64,000 nt of DNA from Linnemannia schmuckeri (GCA_029449235.1 JANATG010000004.1:744001-808000), one strand, 5' to 3'. Shown: positions 13,441 to 24,267, numbered from the stretch's first letter. Numbers and translations: made by a program. The notes: a model not told the origin generated them from the sequence alone.

Positions 13441-14512
13441 ATGACATACTCAGAGGATCTTAGGTGGAGGGCAGTCATTCTTTTTAGTTTCATGGCCATT
13501 GAGCTTGATCAAGTAGCCTCCTTACTAGGCATATCTTCAGGCAGCATCAAGCGTTGGACTGGTAAGGGCAACACGGTATGAATGGCATTTGCTTTGGTGG
13601 TACTTAATGCAGACTTTATTTTAATACGCCTTTTACGCAAAATGTTTCAATTTGACAGGGCATGTATACGAAAAAAAGGCTCGCCTTGTTCGTCCAGTGT
13701 GGCCGAAAGATGTTCAAGAGAGCGTATTGACCTTTGTAACCGAGCATCCCTGTTTCTACCTGGAAGAGGTCCAATCATTTATTCAAGAAACTCACCCCGA
13801 GGTGCCAAACAATTCTATTCCCACTATATGCCGCGTCTTGCGGAATGTTCTCAAGTTATCAAGGAAGAAAATCGAGAAACGAGCGCGTGAGGCGATCCCA
13901 AGAGAGCTGGAAGATTTCAAGTTCAGTCTTCGACCATTTTACAATTTTCCAGAGCAGTTGGTTTTCGTCGATGAGACTAGCAAGGATGGACGGGATGCCA
14001 TTCGGCGATACGCTTGGTCGCCTATCGGAACTCCAGCCGTTGTCTCCCTTCCCTTCTCTCGAGGAAAGCCTGTGTCCGCTTTGGCTGCCTTCAACTACAA
14101 TGGATTTTTTGCTTGGTCATTTACTTTGGGTACCTTTACTCGGCAATCGTTTCACGATGCATTTAAATATACCATCCTTCCTCATATAAATCCTTATCCA
14201 ATGCCCAACTCAATTGTTATTATTGAAAATGCCTGTATTCATATGTACAGACAATTTGAAGAGGCTATTGAGAGTCGCGGGGCATTACTTTTCTTCTTAC
14301 CTCCATACTCTCCTCATCTTAATCCTATTGAAACTGGTTTCTCTTTGGGCAAAAGATATACTCAAAAAAATACTTTCCTTGCTTTTCATTATTTCCCTGA
14401 GCCTGTGCTGGACTTGCCATTCAGTCAGTGTTCGCGCAAAGAAGGCTTGGCCATCAATTTATTTTCACACAGTGGCTACGAACGACATTATTTGAATTTC
14501 AAAGTAAAATAA
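13441..14512 (+). CDS. Tc1/mariner-like (DDE_3) transposase
   Basis: Two exons, 13441-13561 and 13659-14512, with a 97-bp GT-AG intron, give 324 residues. The N-terminus is a helix-turn-helix (YSEDLRWRAVILF...VASLLGISSGSIKRW), as in IS630/Tc1/mariner DNA-binding domains. The catalytic region shows VFVDETSKDG for the first Asp and PPYSPHLNPIE for the final Glu. The middle motif reads IIENACIHMY where the family normally has an Asp before N-x-S-I-H, so the second acidic residue appears to be Glu. A FSHSGYE motif near the end fits family members. The segment between NPIE and FSHSGYE reads poorly and may hide small indels. An A run of about 26 lies just upstream of the start. The product is probably inactive or weakly active because of the D-to-E change. 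Confidence 0.8.
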
Positions 14513-14546
14513 ACATGTTTAATCAGATTCTACATGGTCAATGTCT

Positions 14547-15734
14547 CTAATGTCGTCTCGCGGGGGGGTGGGGGGGAAGGTTGGCGGTGTTGAAGTTGAC
14601 AATCCCGTCTAAGTTGATGTCAGGGAGGCCAAGAGCCTCTCGCAACTGCGACTTTTTGATTTTGATGTCGAATGTAAAGTAGTCATTGTGTCGATCGTTG
14701 TTATTTGTTGCATTACGTTGACGGAGGCCTTCCCTTTGGATATCTATATGCTGGAGTTGCTGAAACGTTGGTGTACGAGGTACAGCTATGTGCTCAATTG
14801 CTGTCGGCTGGGGTCTTTTGGACAGGCGTCTTGCAAGGTGTGCTGCTGTCAAAGAACCCAATGGAGGAAGGAAGCCTTGATCGACTGCCTTTAAAATATC
14901 ATCCTCGGTTTCTTGGATTCGACGTTTGGAGCTCCTTCTGATCTGATCTTGACTCTGGTGCTGATTCTGAGCATCCAGTAGGTAGGCGAACACGTCGACA
15001 ACTACTTTACTAGGGTCACTCAATCGCCTCGCCTCAGTTTTCCAAGCACGCTTAAGCTTGTCTTCATAGTCTTCTTCATCTAACCGCAAAAAGTTCTGCT
15101 GAGAGGTGTTGTGCGTCGGTTTAACATAGAGAGTCCCTCTCGATGGCCACTTAAAGGCCTTCAACGCAGGCAGAGTCGTTCGGTGACGGACCTTTGCGAG
15201 TAGTGAAATTAGAGTATCTTCCCCCCATTGAAAGTTCCAAACAACTGCTCCAGGCCAACTCTCGCGTACTCGACTGCGGCTGAGAGGTTTGCCATGACGA
15301 AGGTTGATTCGTAAAGAAATGGTATCTGGGACCTCTATATCACGACGAGCAGGAGTAGTAAGTCGAAGACGAGGATTGGAAGCAGGTGGTGATGCAGAAG
15401 TAGGAAGAGGAGGAGAGGAGGAGAGGGGAAGAGAAAAATAAGAGGAAGGAGAAGAAGAAGGGGAAGAAGAGGGGGAAGAGGAAGAGTGAAGGAGAGGTAG
15501 GGGAGAAGTGGTGGACTCTCTGGGCTTATTTAGTGTGTTGAGAAGTGGTACATTCGATGTTAGTGCTTTTGCTTTTCGGTGTCGGATAAAAGGCTCATCT
15601 TCCTCTTCTTCTGATGGTGAACGAATACGACGTTTGCGAACTGAGGTATAAGGAAGAGCAAGTAAGGACGGATTGGAGCCAGCACTTTGACGGGTAAGGA
15701 TATGCTTTTTTGAAGAGTTGATGTGCTTTGACAT
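14547..15734 (-). CDS. Unrecognised basic, Ser/Pro-rich protein next to transposase
   Basis: A single uninterrupted frame of 395 residues starts at the ATG at 15734; the frame stays open to another ATG at 15785. I do not recognise the family. An N-terminal basic segment (VRKRRIRSPSEEEEDEPF) could be a nuclear signal. A Ser/Pro-rich linker follows at about residues 80-130. The second half is charged and more globular, with VVWNFQWGEDTLISLLAKV and TFDIKIKKSQLREALGLPD. It converges on the transposase stop, 34 bp apart, which suggests co-mobility, although a domesticated or host gene is equally possible. The length of the open frame and the composition argue for a real gene. Confidence 0.5.
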   Translation of the reverse strand: MSKHINSSKKHILTRQSAGSNPSLLALPYTSVRKRRIRSPSEEEEDEPFIRHRKAKALTSNVPLLNTLNKPRESTTSPLPLLHSSSSPSSSPSSSPSSYFSLPLSSSPPLPTSASPPASNPRLRLTTPARRDIEVPDTISLRINLRHGKPLSRSRVRESWPGAVVWNFQWGEDTLISLLAKVRHRTTLPALKAFKWPSRGTLYVKPTHNTSQQNFLRLDEEDYEDKLKRAWKTEARRLSDPSKVVVDVFAYLLDAQNQHQSQDQIRRSSKRRIQETEDDILKAVDQGFLPPLGSLTAAHLARRLSKRPQPTAIEHIAVPRTPTFQQLQHIDIQREGLRQRNATNNNDRHNDYFTFDIKIKKSQLREALGLPDINLDGIVNFNTANLPPHPPARRH

Positions 15735-16284
15735 GGTTGTGGAAAGAGCGTATGTGGTATGATGAATGAAAGAAAAAATGAACAAAAATGAACAAAAAGT
15801 ACGGCTCGGTGAAATTTTTTTCGCAAACTCAGATTAGAATCCGAAACAGTCAGACTAATGATTTTCAGAATAGCTCTATCCACAGATTAGTTAGTTGATT
15901 TTTTGCATCATTTTAGTTGAAACGCGCAATACTTAAAAGTACAAAAAAACACCTCTCCGGGGACATCAAGCGAAATATTTAGTAGAATTATGCGTCTGGT
16001 TAAAAAAATCAGTAATATATTAAAAGAAATGACGCGTCGTTGTCACGCTCGAGTTTTAATCAGTACAACTTTGGAATAACAGTTTAAGTTGTAACAACGT
16101 AAGTAAATCAAAAAAATTGCAAAAAAAACCAAAGGGCTGAGCAAGTTGAAATCGGTCATTCACTTGCTTCTTGCCAATGTTGAATAGAGACGCAGGAACA
16201 ACAAGTCACGTGTGCATCTGCTTGAGCAAAGTGATCAACCTTTCAATATGAGAGGCCAAATTTTTTTTTTCCTGATATTGTTGC

Positions 16285-16670
16285 AAATAAGGTGGCGGCT
16301 AGGCAGCGGTGGCGATGCCTTAGATTAGCAGTCATATTCTTTGTAGACATAGTATTAGTAGTGCGCCCAGCCCTCTTGTCTGCTCTTTGTCCTTTTACAC
16401 ATCACTTCTTGGACAAGAGCAATACTGACAAGAGTTTCGTTGGCGCGTTACAGGTACAAACCCCCTCTTTGATATTATGAATAGAAGGTCCTTTTACACA
16501 TCACTTCTTGGACAAGAGCAATACTGACAAGAGTTTCGTTGGCGCGTTACAGTATATTGTTTCGTGTGGTTCCATTAGGACATTACTATCACTACCCCGT
16601 ACCAATTGAGGGCTTAACAGCGGTCCTATAACTCTGGCCTTCGACCCTCTCCCTGAGTAACAATATTCTG
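16285..16670 (+). repeat. Outer repeat X, left copy, with internal 65-bp duplication
   Basis: The sequence from GGTGGCGGCTAGGCAGCGG onward is repeated, inverted and diverged, at about 31765-32050. Within this copy a 65-bp block beginning GTCCTTTTACACATCACTTC occurs twice, at 16389-16453 and 16488-16552, and appears identical in both. The right copy has this block once. The short frames over it differ between copies, so it is probably non-coding. Confidence 0.7.
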
Positions 16671-16818
16671 CTAATAATCTCATTGGGAAGTAATGTTCGG
16701 CCTGAGCTATATGTCCCTGCCATCATCTCCTGTTCTGCGCTATCAGCAACAATAATGTATATTTCAGGCAGGGCTGTGGGAGCGAGGGGTGATCGAATTA
16801 AAGGATGAAATATTTTTT

Positions 16819-16985
16819 TCCCACTAATCCCATGTAAAGTGAGTGAGCATTGAGATTTAAGGGGCGGAAACGCACTAATCCCATGTAAAATGAGCGACCG
16901 AATATTTTGACTCTTCGCTCGCTCACTTTACAGGGAATTAGTGCGAAGGTACCCTTTAAGTTTCGACGCTTGCTCATCACTTGCT
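16819..16985. repeat. Hairpin-forming MITE-like repeat
   Basis: A left stem at about 16846-16897 (containing GCACTAATCCCATGTAAAAT) pairs with a right stem at about 16915-16970 (CTCACTTTACAGGGAATTAG). A further copy of the CACTAATCCCATGTAAAGT motif lies at about 16822-16840, giving a tandem or nested structure. This is consistent with a small foldback element; no target duplication was identified. Confidence 0.55.
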
Positions 16986-17766
16986 CGCAGCCCTATAAGT
17001 GGAAATATACGCTAATTGCAGGAGAAATTTTGTTAAATATATTTTTTAACTGCAAAAAAATAACGTCCATGTCCATCTCCATCTGCGCCGATATACTGAT
17101 GAGTGAAGAGAAGAAAATCAGAGTAAAAGAGAATGTAACGGAAGAAAATAAGTGTATAAGGGAATCAGAAACAGAGTTGAGTCAGAGTGTATAAGTCACA
17201 TTTTCAGGGGTAAGCTCTGAGATTCCCATAGTATTATTAGCATTAACATTAACACTAATAACATTAACGTTAATATACTGGGCAAAAATGAAGAACAGTA
17301 CTTGACGGCATATAGTCAACAAATTGTTGCAATAACCATTATATATATTTCTAGCTTGCTCTTCATGAAAATAAAGATAGCGCTATCAAGCTTTTTTTTT
17401 AACGTGTGCCTGAGAGTGAGGGCTTCACTTCATACTGAAAGAGATGGGCATGCCACATAGACAAGTAATCCTGAAAAAAAAATAAAAACATGATAATGAA
17501 GTACCCGACCAAAAAAAAAAAAATAAGGGCAGGAACGTGTCCTCGAATTATCCTGCAAAGAAGAGAGAAAGAGCTGATATCGAAGGATCAAATAACAACA
17601 TCATTATGAAGAACGGATGCGAAACTTCGAAAAGTCTGGGATATTAGGCGTGAATCGCCATTTTATTCGACTCTGTGTTATCCTGCGCTACACTCTCGCA
17701 CTCTCGCACTCTCGCACTCTCACACATTGTGCTTTTACGAGGTCCACAACCACTACACCACAACGC

Positions 17767-18702
17767 CTAGTAAATGCATGTCACGGCACTGATAGACCTG
17801 CCGGTATCGAACTCGAGCGAAGCCTTGGCGTCATTGTCGACACGGAGTTGCCTCAAGCTTCGCACTTGGACCAACTTATCAACGTCGGCACAGCTAATAG
17901 GGCGGTAACCATGGCTAGTGTGTACAGTCCACAGCTGGGGAATCTGACCCGGTCGATACTGGACATACTGGAACCATCCGAACTCTCCCGCATCTCCAGG
18001 ATAGGAGAACCACCTATGCTTGTCGGCAAAGTCGAAGGGTAGATCCTTGCAATGTCCTGTCCAGGCATCGTTCGCCACCTCCCAAATAGTTCCGATGCAT
18101 CTCTGTCGGTAGGAAACTCGAGTAGGCGTGCATGTCCTGCCAGGCGATACAGGGAAGGAGTAGCTGATCTCTTGTCCCTTGCTGTACTCTTTGGAATAGG
18201 TGTAGCTCAGTCCGTACGTGGCACTCACCTTTGCTTCAAAGACACCAGGCAATCCTCCGCTCACCTCAATCGTGTATTCCGCATGGAATCCGATCTCATC
18301 TCTGAACGTCTGCGAATCCACGACAGTGATTCCTAAATTGCACGTGCTCGGAGACTGGCTGGGACAAAGCAACGTGTCTCCGATAGCCGATGTAGGACCG
18401 ATCTCGATGTTGCACGAGTCCAATGCTCCGACTCGCCAGTAGCCTCCCTTCGGCTTGTCGATGGAGTAGACTTTCATGCCAGTAGCCTTCTCAACCTTGC
18501 TCCCATGAGTCTTGACAAGCAATTGGACAAGGTCCTCGCTAGACTGAGGGTCGATGTCGACGTCCGAGTGAGGGCCGATGTCGGCGCCCGACTGAGGATG
18601 TCCACAGCTCATGTTCTCGCTAGGAGTAAGCATATACTGTTGCGGCAGCGCATGGCAACTGCCTGCAAGACAGACAAGGAGAACTGCAAGGTAGAGCTTC
18701 AT
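17767..18702 (-). CDS. Secreted 311-residue protein, left-arm copy
   Basis: A single-exon frame of 311 residues. An N-terminal signal peptide (MKLYLAVLLVCLAGSCHA, about 18 residues) is followed by a His/Asp/Ser-rich spacer. The body is rich in aromatic, Ser/Thr and Gly residues with alternating patterns typical of beta strands (KVSATYGLSYTYSKEYSKG, then SFPVSPGRTC and RCIGTIWEV). Seven Cys in the mature part could form disulfides. The alternating middle segment loosely resembles the membrane-inserting module of aerolysin-type proteins, but this is an impression only and no activity is claimed. The gene points outward from the palindrome centre. A TATA-like box lies about 255 bp upstream. It is identical to the right-arm copy. 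Confidence 0.82.
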   Translation of the reverse strand: MKLYLAVLLVCLAGSCHALPQQYMLTPSENMSCGHPQSGADIGPHSDVDIDPQSSEDLVQLLVKTHGSKVEKATGMKVYSIDKPKGGYWRVGALDSCNIEIGPTSAIGDTLLCPSQSPSTCNLGITVVDSQTFRDEIGFHAEYTIEVSGGLPGVFEAKVSATYGLSYTYSKEYSKGQEISYSFPVSPGRTCTPTRVSYRQRCIGTIWEVANDAWTGHCKDLPFDFADKHRWFSYPGDAGEFGWFQYVQYRPGQIPQLWTVHTSHGYRPISCADVDKLVQVRSLRQLRVDNDAKASLEFDTGRSISAVTCIY

Positions 18703-18954
18703 CGCGTGACTTGGATTGGAGGTGATTGTTTTCTAGCCAGAGTTATGGAAGAGAGAAGGTTAAGGTGGTTGAGATGAAATACTCGCTAAATTTGCTAGGG
18801 CATCATCCCTGTTGTCTATGAACAGTATAAGGATCAAACAACTACAAACTATCAGTCTTACTTTGGAATGAGCGAAGTTTAGAAGGACGAAGAGTGGAAT
18901 GAGCACAGAAAGGCGACTGATGATGAGAGACAAAAAAGGGGGTCTTGGAGCCTA

Positions 18955-18962
18955 CTTTTATA
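18955..18962 (-). promoter_or_regulatory. TATA-like box upstream of secreted-protein gene
   Basis: TATAAAAG on the minus strand, about 255 bp upstream of the ATG, in the context GTTGCGTATAAAAGTAGG. A pyrimidine-rich region with TCATTCCA repeats follows, suggesting a leader; an intron in the 5' UTR is possible. Confidence 0.5.
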
Positions 18963-19080
18963 CGCAACCCAACCAGCTTGGCAAGTCATGCTTATCCTTG
19001 CAAAGATTGCAGCGCATTGGACATTGAGCTCTTTTCCACGCATACCTGGCGTATAGTAGACATGTTGTTTTGAACCTTCT

Positions 19081-19183
19081 GCATCAGTGGGCACGTTTCT
19101 TTGGAGCTTCCGCATCAGTGGGCACGCTTCCTTGGAGCTTCTGCATCGGTGGGTACGTTTTTTTTGGGGCATCCGCATCAGTG
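19081..19183 (+). repeat. 31-bp tandem repeat in left arm
   Basis: Unit starts at 19081, 19112, 19143 and 19174, each beginning GCATCAGTGGGCACG or a close variant and continuing TTTGGAGCTTC. A related motif in the opposite orientation lies at about 19813-19845 (CGGTGCGGAAGCTCCAAAGG). The mirrored array is at 28430-28532. Confidence 0.75.
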
Positions 19184-20879
19184 TTTGTATGGAAAGCCAT
19201 TCAGTTACTTCTGCTATGAGATCTCCGCTCCACCCTACTTCTGTATCACCCCTCCCCCCATGTAGTCGGATTGAGGAGGACAGATGTGGTTCCGCGGATA
19301 TGCGCACGAATGAATGTCAACGGTCATGCAATAAAATGTTTGGTGTGAGGGTGCCTTCCGTGACCAATGCAGACTTCTTGGTGCTTACGGTATGGTAGGA
19401 ACAAGAGTTGTTCGTATTCGTTTTACACTGTTTTATTCACCTTGTTACCCCGAGCCATTTAAGGCAAAAAGAAAAGAAAGTACACAGCACACGTGTGAAA
19501 GAAACAGGGCACGGGAACGCGAAAGGGATGAATTGATAAACAAAAGAATGTATGCAGGTTGCAAGGCGGAAAACAACAAGGAAAAGATACTGTAAGCACA
19601 GCGCATGAAGAGAAGAGAGGATCCCAATGCAGGAAAGAGAGCAGCATGCGCAGCATACACTCTACTGGAAATGTTTGAATTTGAAAAGGAATCAGATGAG
19701 CCTTATTCAGTTCAGTCAGTATTCAAGCCACCAAGAAACATAGCATTCCAACCTACTATTTGCGTTTATTTACCTTCCCCTCCCCCCCCCCCCCCCCCCC
19801 TCTCCAAGTAAACATGCCCAACGGTGCGGAAGCTCCAAAGGAAAACAACCTTATCCCTCTCCAAGAGAGGCTCGACCCTTTGAAAAAGTTTGATACCCTG
19901 CTGAAGAAAACCAATTGCTTCAGCTCCAAAACATCCATTTTCAAACAGCTCAACATAGAACCAGAGACTGGGCAAAGACTCTCACCAGTCGTGTCGCGTT
20001 GACAAAGAACACGGAGGGCCTCCAGGCCTCGACCGTAGGGAAATCTGCTCTTGTAGCTAAGCGACTCATAGCAGCTATAGAGTCCGCGTCTGTTCACTGG
20101 ATAATACAATGCTATAGTTAAAGTACTGTGTCCCTTCTCCAATTACCACACGCCATCCGAACACACTCTCATATTGACACATCTCTTTCGTTTAGATGTC
20201 GCTTGTACTGATCCCCGCATCCAAGGAACAACTATTGTCTTCTTTCACGAGATGGAGGAGTTCTACATCCATAACCTTCCCAAGGAACTCGCTTTCATAA
20301 ATGAGTAGCGGGACAATTTCAAGAGAACATCAGGTTTGAAGCAGCGTTTTGGACAATGAGAAGAGTGGCGATGTCGATCTCGAAACGACAGCAACTCCAG
20401 CCATTTACCCTTGATGATATACACCTACGACAAAACTGGACTGTACCTTAGAGTGATATCAAACAAGACCATTCACTTCAATAAGACAAAAGGTCAAAAG
20501 GTCGAAAGGTCGAAAGGTCGAAAGGCCATTAGGTCAGCTCGGATTACCATTCTTTTTCTTTCTGTTGCAATGCATCTGGGAAGGAAAAGTGAAGACCTTT
20601 TGTCTTGAGTATGTCCAGAGATTTTTTTTTTTTTTTTTTTGAATTGTGTTCGTCCAGTTGCCCCGCCTTGCCTCTCATCTTGTACTCAGCAGAGTATATC
20701 GAGCCGGGGGCTTTACATTTGCCTTTCAGCCAGCCATAAGCATTCATCTGTTTGTTGTTGACCTTTCACAAATTTGAGACATGCAGAGGGGTAACATAAC
20801 AGCTCAGAGCGCATTGTCATCCACTCGTGCCCGTATGTGCGCCATCTTAAAAAAACAAAAAGATATTGGCATTCTTACT

Positions 20880-20916
<37 letters not shown>

Positions 20917-21502
20917 CAACAGTTTTACCGAGGGTCCACAAAAAATGCAACGCGGAAATGCTTACAAGGGTATATGAGTGAAAGTGTATAATAAGTAAAG
21001 ATTTGATGAAATAATGTTTTTATATTAGTGTAGGGCGTACACAAACAGTGAATAAACATGCCCAGGTAAGGATTTCATAAAATGAAGGTCGTACACCCGA
21101 GTAAGACTGTTTTTTTTAGAATGTTTACAGGGTTGTAGCAATTGGCCTAAAATCCATTTTTTACACACTTGTAGGCCTCAGAGGCCTGGGCTGATGTGAG
21201 AACAGGTTGAACTGTGGACCATTTGGATGATAGCAGGTCGATAATGGCTTAGAAATTAAAAGAAGAGGCCAATTCTTCATTTTGTCATACCCACAACAGG
21301 TCCACATCAGGTCAAAGAAATCGGGACATCATGTCAAAGAGTTGGAACATCAGGTCAAATTAGGATCGGCCAATAGGGAGTGAGTTCCAAATATGCAGGT
21401 TTCTTTCAGTTTAGTCAACCTCCCTAGAGGAAAGATAACCATTCCCATGTTTCGACCATGGTCCATTGAAATGTAGCCGTTTATTTTTGTCTCGTCCTTT
21501 TT

Positions 21503-21595
21503 CCCACTCACACCCACACTCACACCCACACTCACACCCACACTCACACAGTCACACTCACACAGTCACACTCACATAGTCACACTCACACTCCT
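21503..21595 (+). repeat. CACACT-type minisatellite at inner end of left arm
   Basis: Repeats of CACACCCACACT followed by CACACAGTCACACT variants. The first 34 bp are shared with the right arm; the rest is unique to the left, so the arm boundary falls inside the array. Confidence 0.8.
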
Positions 21596-21826
21596 CAACT
21601 GACATGCGCACTTTATAGCTTGTAAGCTCTTCGCGCCGTAAACACTCTTAGTGGTGCAGATGGAATGGCGCTCGCCAACGGACCTGTTATCTGCCTGCAC
21701 CTAATGATAAGCAAGAACCATATTAGTCCTCAGTCAGGGCTGGTAGTAAGTATTTACTGCAGATCCACTTCAATCATCTTTGTTAACAAATGTGTACTCG
21801 AAAAATAAAGGAGAATTAATACTAGA
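21596..21826. other. Start of palindrome spacer
   Basis: Non-coding DNA between the minisatellite and the hAT remnant. No feature is recognised. Confidence 0.4.
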
Positions 21827-23500
21827 CTAAACAGTGGCTTCTGTTAGAGGCTGTATCTCTGCTCGAAAAATATCTAGAGCAGCAGCATAACTTGGAGCAA
21901 CTAGAATGTCGTGAAAGTTAGATGTGCTGACACTGGCTTTGCGTTTAAAAAAAATATTTCTAGCTCTGCTGAACACTCGTTCGGATTCGCATGATGTTGC
22001 TTGAAGGAGAGATAGCGACGTGCAACACAGGCAATCTCGGGTGCCACAGTAGAAAGCTGCTTCCAAAGAAGGTGAGGCGTGCTGAGGAACTGAGAGCACT
22101 CGGCAGGAAAGCCCATCGCCTCACCTTTGTACTGGACGAGCTTCGCATGTGTTTCTTCATGCAAATTGCGCTTAGGCAGACTTTGCTCTCCCCTCTTCTT
22201 CATCACAATCTCCTCGACCTTGATGATGATAAGGCTCTCAGCCTTGGCTCTGTTAGTTGAACCGCGGCTGGGTTCGTCCCAGATCTTGTCTTGTAATATG
22301 GCGGGGTTGAGGTACATCGAGATTAGGATGGCATCGATTGCTGGCGAGTCCATATTGAGATTCCATGTCTTTTTGATTCGCTGGTCCAATGCCATTGGAA
22401 CAGCCTTGGCAATTGTTGTATTGAAATTCTGTAATGGTGGAAGGAGGTTCCTAACAGTCATGTAAATAAGCGACGTTGTTGGTATTTGGGATGATCCAAT
22501 TCTATTGGTAAATTCAGCTGCCGATGCCATGAGATCCTCGAGTTCGCGGAGTATATCGATCTCCACCTGCGAAAACGCGCATTCTTTGATATGTTGAAGT
22601 TTGATATGCGATGGTAGTTGAGAAGGATGACGAATGAAATACCGGACGGTCTTGTTGATATACTTGCTAAGGCGCAAAATCCGTTTCAGCATGTCGTACC
22701 GAGAATTCCATCGGGTGTCGTTTTTTAGCCTTGTCGTAAGCGACTTCTGGTGGCCTTTCTGTGAGCGTTTGAAGTAGTGTGACAAAGCGCCCTTGCCCTT
22801 GAAGATCTTGGCGATGTTATTGCAGTTATCCAGGAGCTCTTTATTGCACTTATCCAGGAGTTCTTCCGCCTCGCCCTCCGTCCATGCCTTGTTGATGGCA
22901 AGTTGGATGCAGTGAGACGCACACGGCAGCCAAATAACATCTGCTGTCGTGCCAAATAGCTCCATGTACTTTTTTATATTGGGTGCTTGGTCCGTAGTTG
23001 TCGCGACCACTCTGTCCTCAAGGTTCCACTGCCGGAGTGATCTGTCTTCGAAATACATAATAAAGAAAAATGGAAGAAGTAAGTTAGTATAATACCTCAA
23101 TGAACATGTTATGTGAATACTTCACAGCATTGTTTTTTTTTATTAGATTATCCAGCACGAAGGACTGTGCATGAATGGGGCTAGTATGGATGGCTGTTTT
23201 TTCTGATTACTCCCAAAACCTAGGTGAATCTATTCTTACTTATCACTTACTGAGGACTTCCTGAAGGACTTAGGCTTTATGGGTTGGTTTATCTATTTCC
23301 TCCATTCCAATGATTGATCTTGCTCTTTGTGAAACCTGGCATGAGGTAATAGTAGATCACCCCAAGAAATTTCCTGTCGCTGCTACTCGTCCACACATCG
23401 GCTGTAATAGAGCCAAACTGATCTGCTTGGCGGAAGTATTGCATCAAATCAAGTTTGTCCTTCCGATTGTTTTATTCGAGTCAGCTTCACAAAGTATCAT
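21827..23500 (-). pseudogene. Degenerate hAT-family transposase
   Basis: On the minus strand the order of hAT motifs is kept. Near 23440-23330 is DQFGSITADVWTSSSDRKFLGVIYYYL. Then comes VATTTDQAPNIKKYM and WLPCASHCIQLAINKAW (about 22990-22890), TRLKNDTRWNSRYDMLKRIL (about 22730-22680), and the C-terminal dimerisation motif SCESERVFSRARNIFFKRKASVS (about 21990-21920). The last motif is in another frame from the preceding LSTVAPEIACVARRYLSF, so there is a frameshift near 22000. Stops also interrupt the part upstream of 23100. It sits wholly within the spacer of the large inverted repeat, so it is single-copy here while the arms are duplicated. Confidence 0.82.
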
Positions 23501-23650
23501 CGTTTGGAACACCGAGAACGGAGTTGGAGAATGACATCAATGATTTGAATTCCTTGCTCTGTACTCCTGTCATGGACATCGATCCAGTCATGAGAACTCG
23601 AAGGAGTAAATCTTGGTAAGACGAATCGGTGTTATTGTCCTTGATCTCGC

Positions 23651-24226
23651 TTATCCCTGCTCCTGCTCCTGATTTACAATGGCATGAACTTGTACGTGGC
23701 GTTTGGTCATCCGATTCGGTGAACTTTGCGGAAGTCTGGACCATTTGTTGTAGTAGTCGGAAATTGCAAACGGCTTCGCGCAAATCGAAATGAGACGACA
23801 AAAGATGGTACAACCTTCATCTGGTATTGGCGTTCGGGCAATGTTGATTGCAGACTGCTGAAGGCTGATGAAGACCGTTTTGATCCAAGTGAACGTCGGT
23901 ATCGCCAGAAACATTAGGATCAGGAGAATTGGTATTATTGTCCCGCTCGTCACTTGGCAGTAAAAACTCATTCCTCTGACGTTCTTGTAAAAGTGCCCAA
24001 TCTCGGTGTCGTTCCGTGTGGCCTTCTCAATCGGGACATGCAGCAACAGTTTCAGGCATTCGGGAGGAGGAATGGCAATCATGGCCTCACGGGACGGGAT
24101 GCGGCCCAGGGGCACGTCAGCACAAAATTGGCACCAAGCTAGGGATCCACCAAAGAGAGACTGCAAGCGTAGGATCTGCACAGATTCTTCGGCCTTGCTC
24201 CTGCTTCCTTTCTTCTTAGAAAGCAT
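23651..24226 (-). pseudogene. Possible N-terminal (BED-like) part of the hAT element
   Basis: An open frame of 191 codons just upstream of the hAT remnant on the same strand. It contains WCQFCADVPLGR, a CxxC pair as in BED zinc fingers, followed by LLLHVPIEKA, a plausible position for the finger's second half. Motif quality is poor. A neighbouring frame over 23813-23487 reads on toward the hAT body, so frameshifts or introns would be needed. Confidence 0.35.
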
Positions 24227-24267
24227 AAAGACAGATTCAGAAGCAAGTATGCGAAAGTTATGTGGAG

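Larger units (their letters stand above)
13130..15900. mobile_element. Candidate two-gene Tc1/mariner-like element
   Basis: The transposase (13441-14512, plus) and an unknown gene (14547-15734, minus) converge with 34 bp between stops. AT-rich DNA with weak inverted similarity lies outside: ATTAGCTGACTAATCT at 13178-13193 against the complement of 15884-15899, 13 of 16 matching. True ends and target duplications are not established. The second gene may instead be a host gene. Confidence 0.35.
15786..17499. other. AT-rich repeat-bearing DNA left of the large inverted repeat
   Basis: No gene is supported. It contains the outer repeat at 16285-16670, a hairpin at 16846-16970, an ATTAACATTAAC-like run near 17232-17275 and two A runs. 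It ends where the left arm of the large inverted repeat begins. Confidence 0.6.
17500..21536 (+). repeat. Left arm of 12.6-kb inverted repeat
   Basis: The 4,037-bp arm is the reverse complement of 26080-30113. Paired coordinates sum to 47613 near the outer end, 47615 after a C run (19 here, 17 in the other arm) and 47616 after a T run (35 against 34). I found no substitution in the segments compared, and all reading frames translate identically. Outer boundary: bases match up to 17500 and differ at 17499. Inner boundary: inside a CACACT-type minisatellite at 21536. Besides the secreted-protein gene it holds a 31-bp tandem repeat (19081-19183), a GGTCGAAA-type repeat near 20485-20526, long C and T runs, and no other gene I can support. 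Confidence 0.95.

Noticed and set aside
19605..20330. Reading frames in the arm interior as a second arm gene (GKSALVAKRLIAAIE segment)
   Set aside because: Frames are short, need several shifts, and lack a recognisable domain. Possibly a relic; not annotated.
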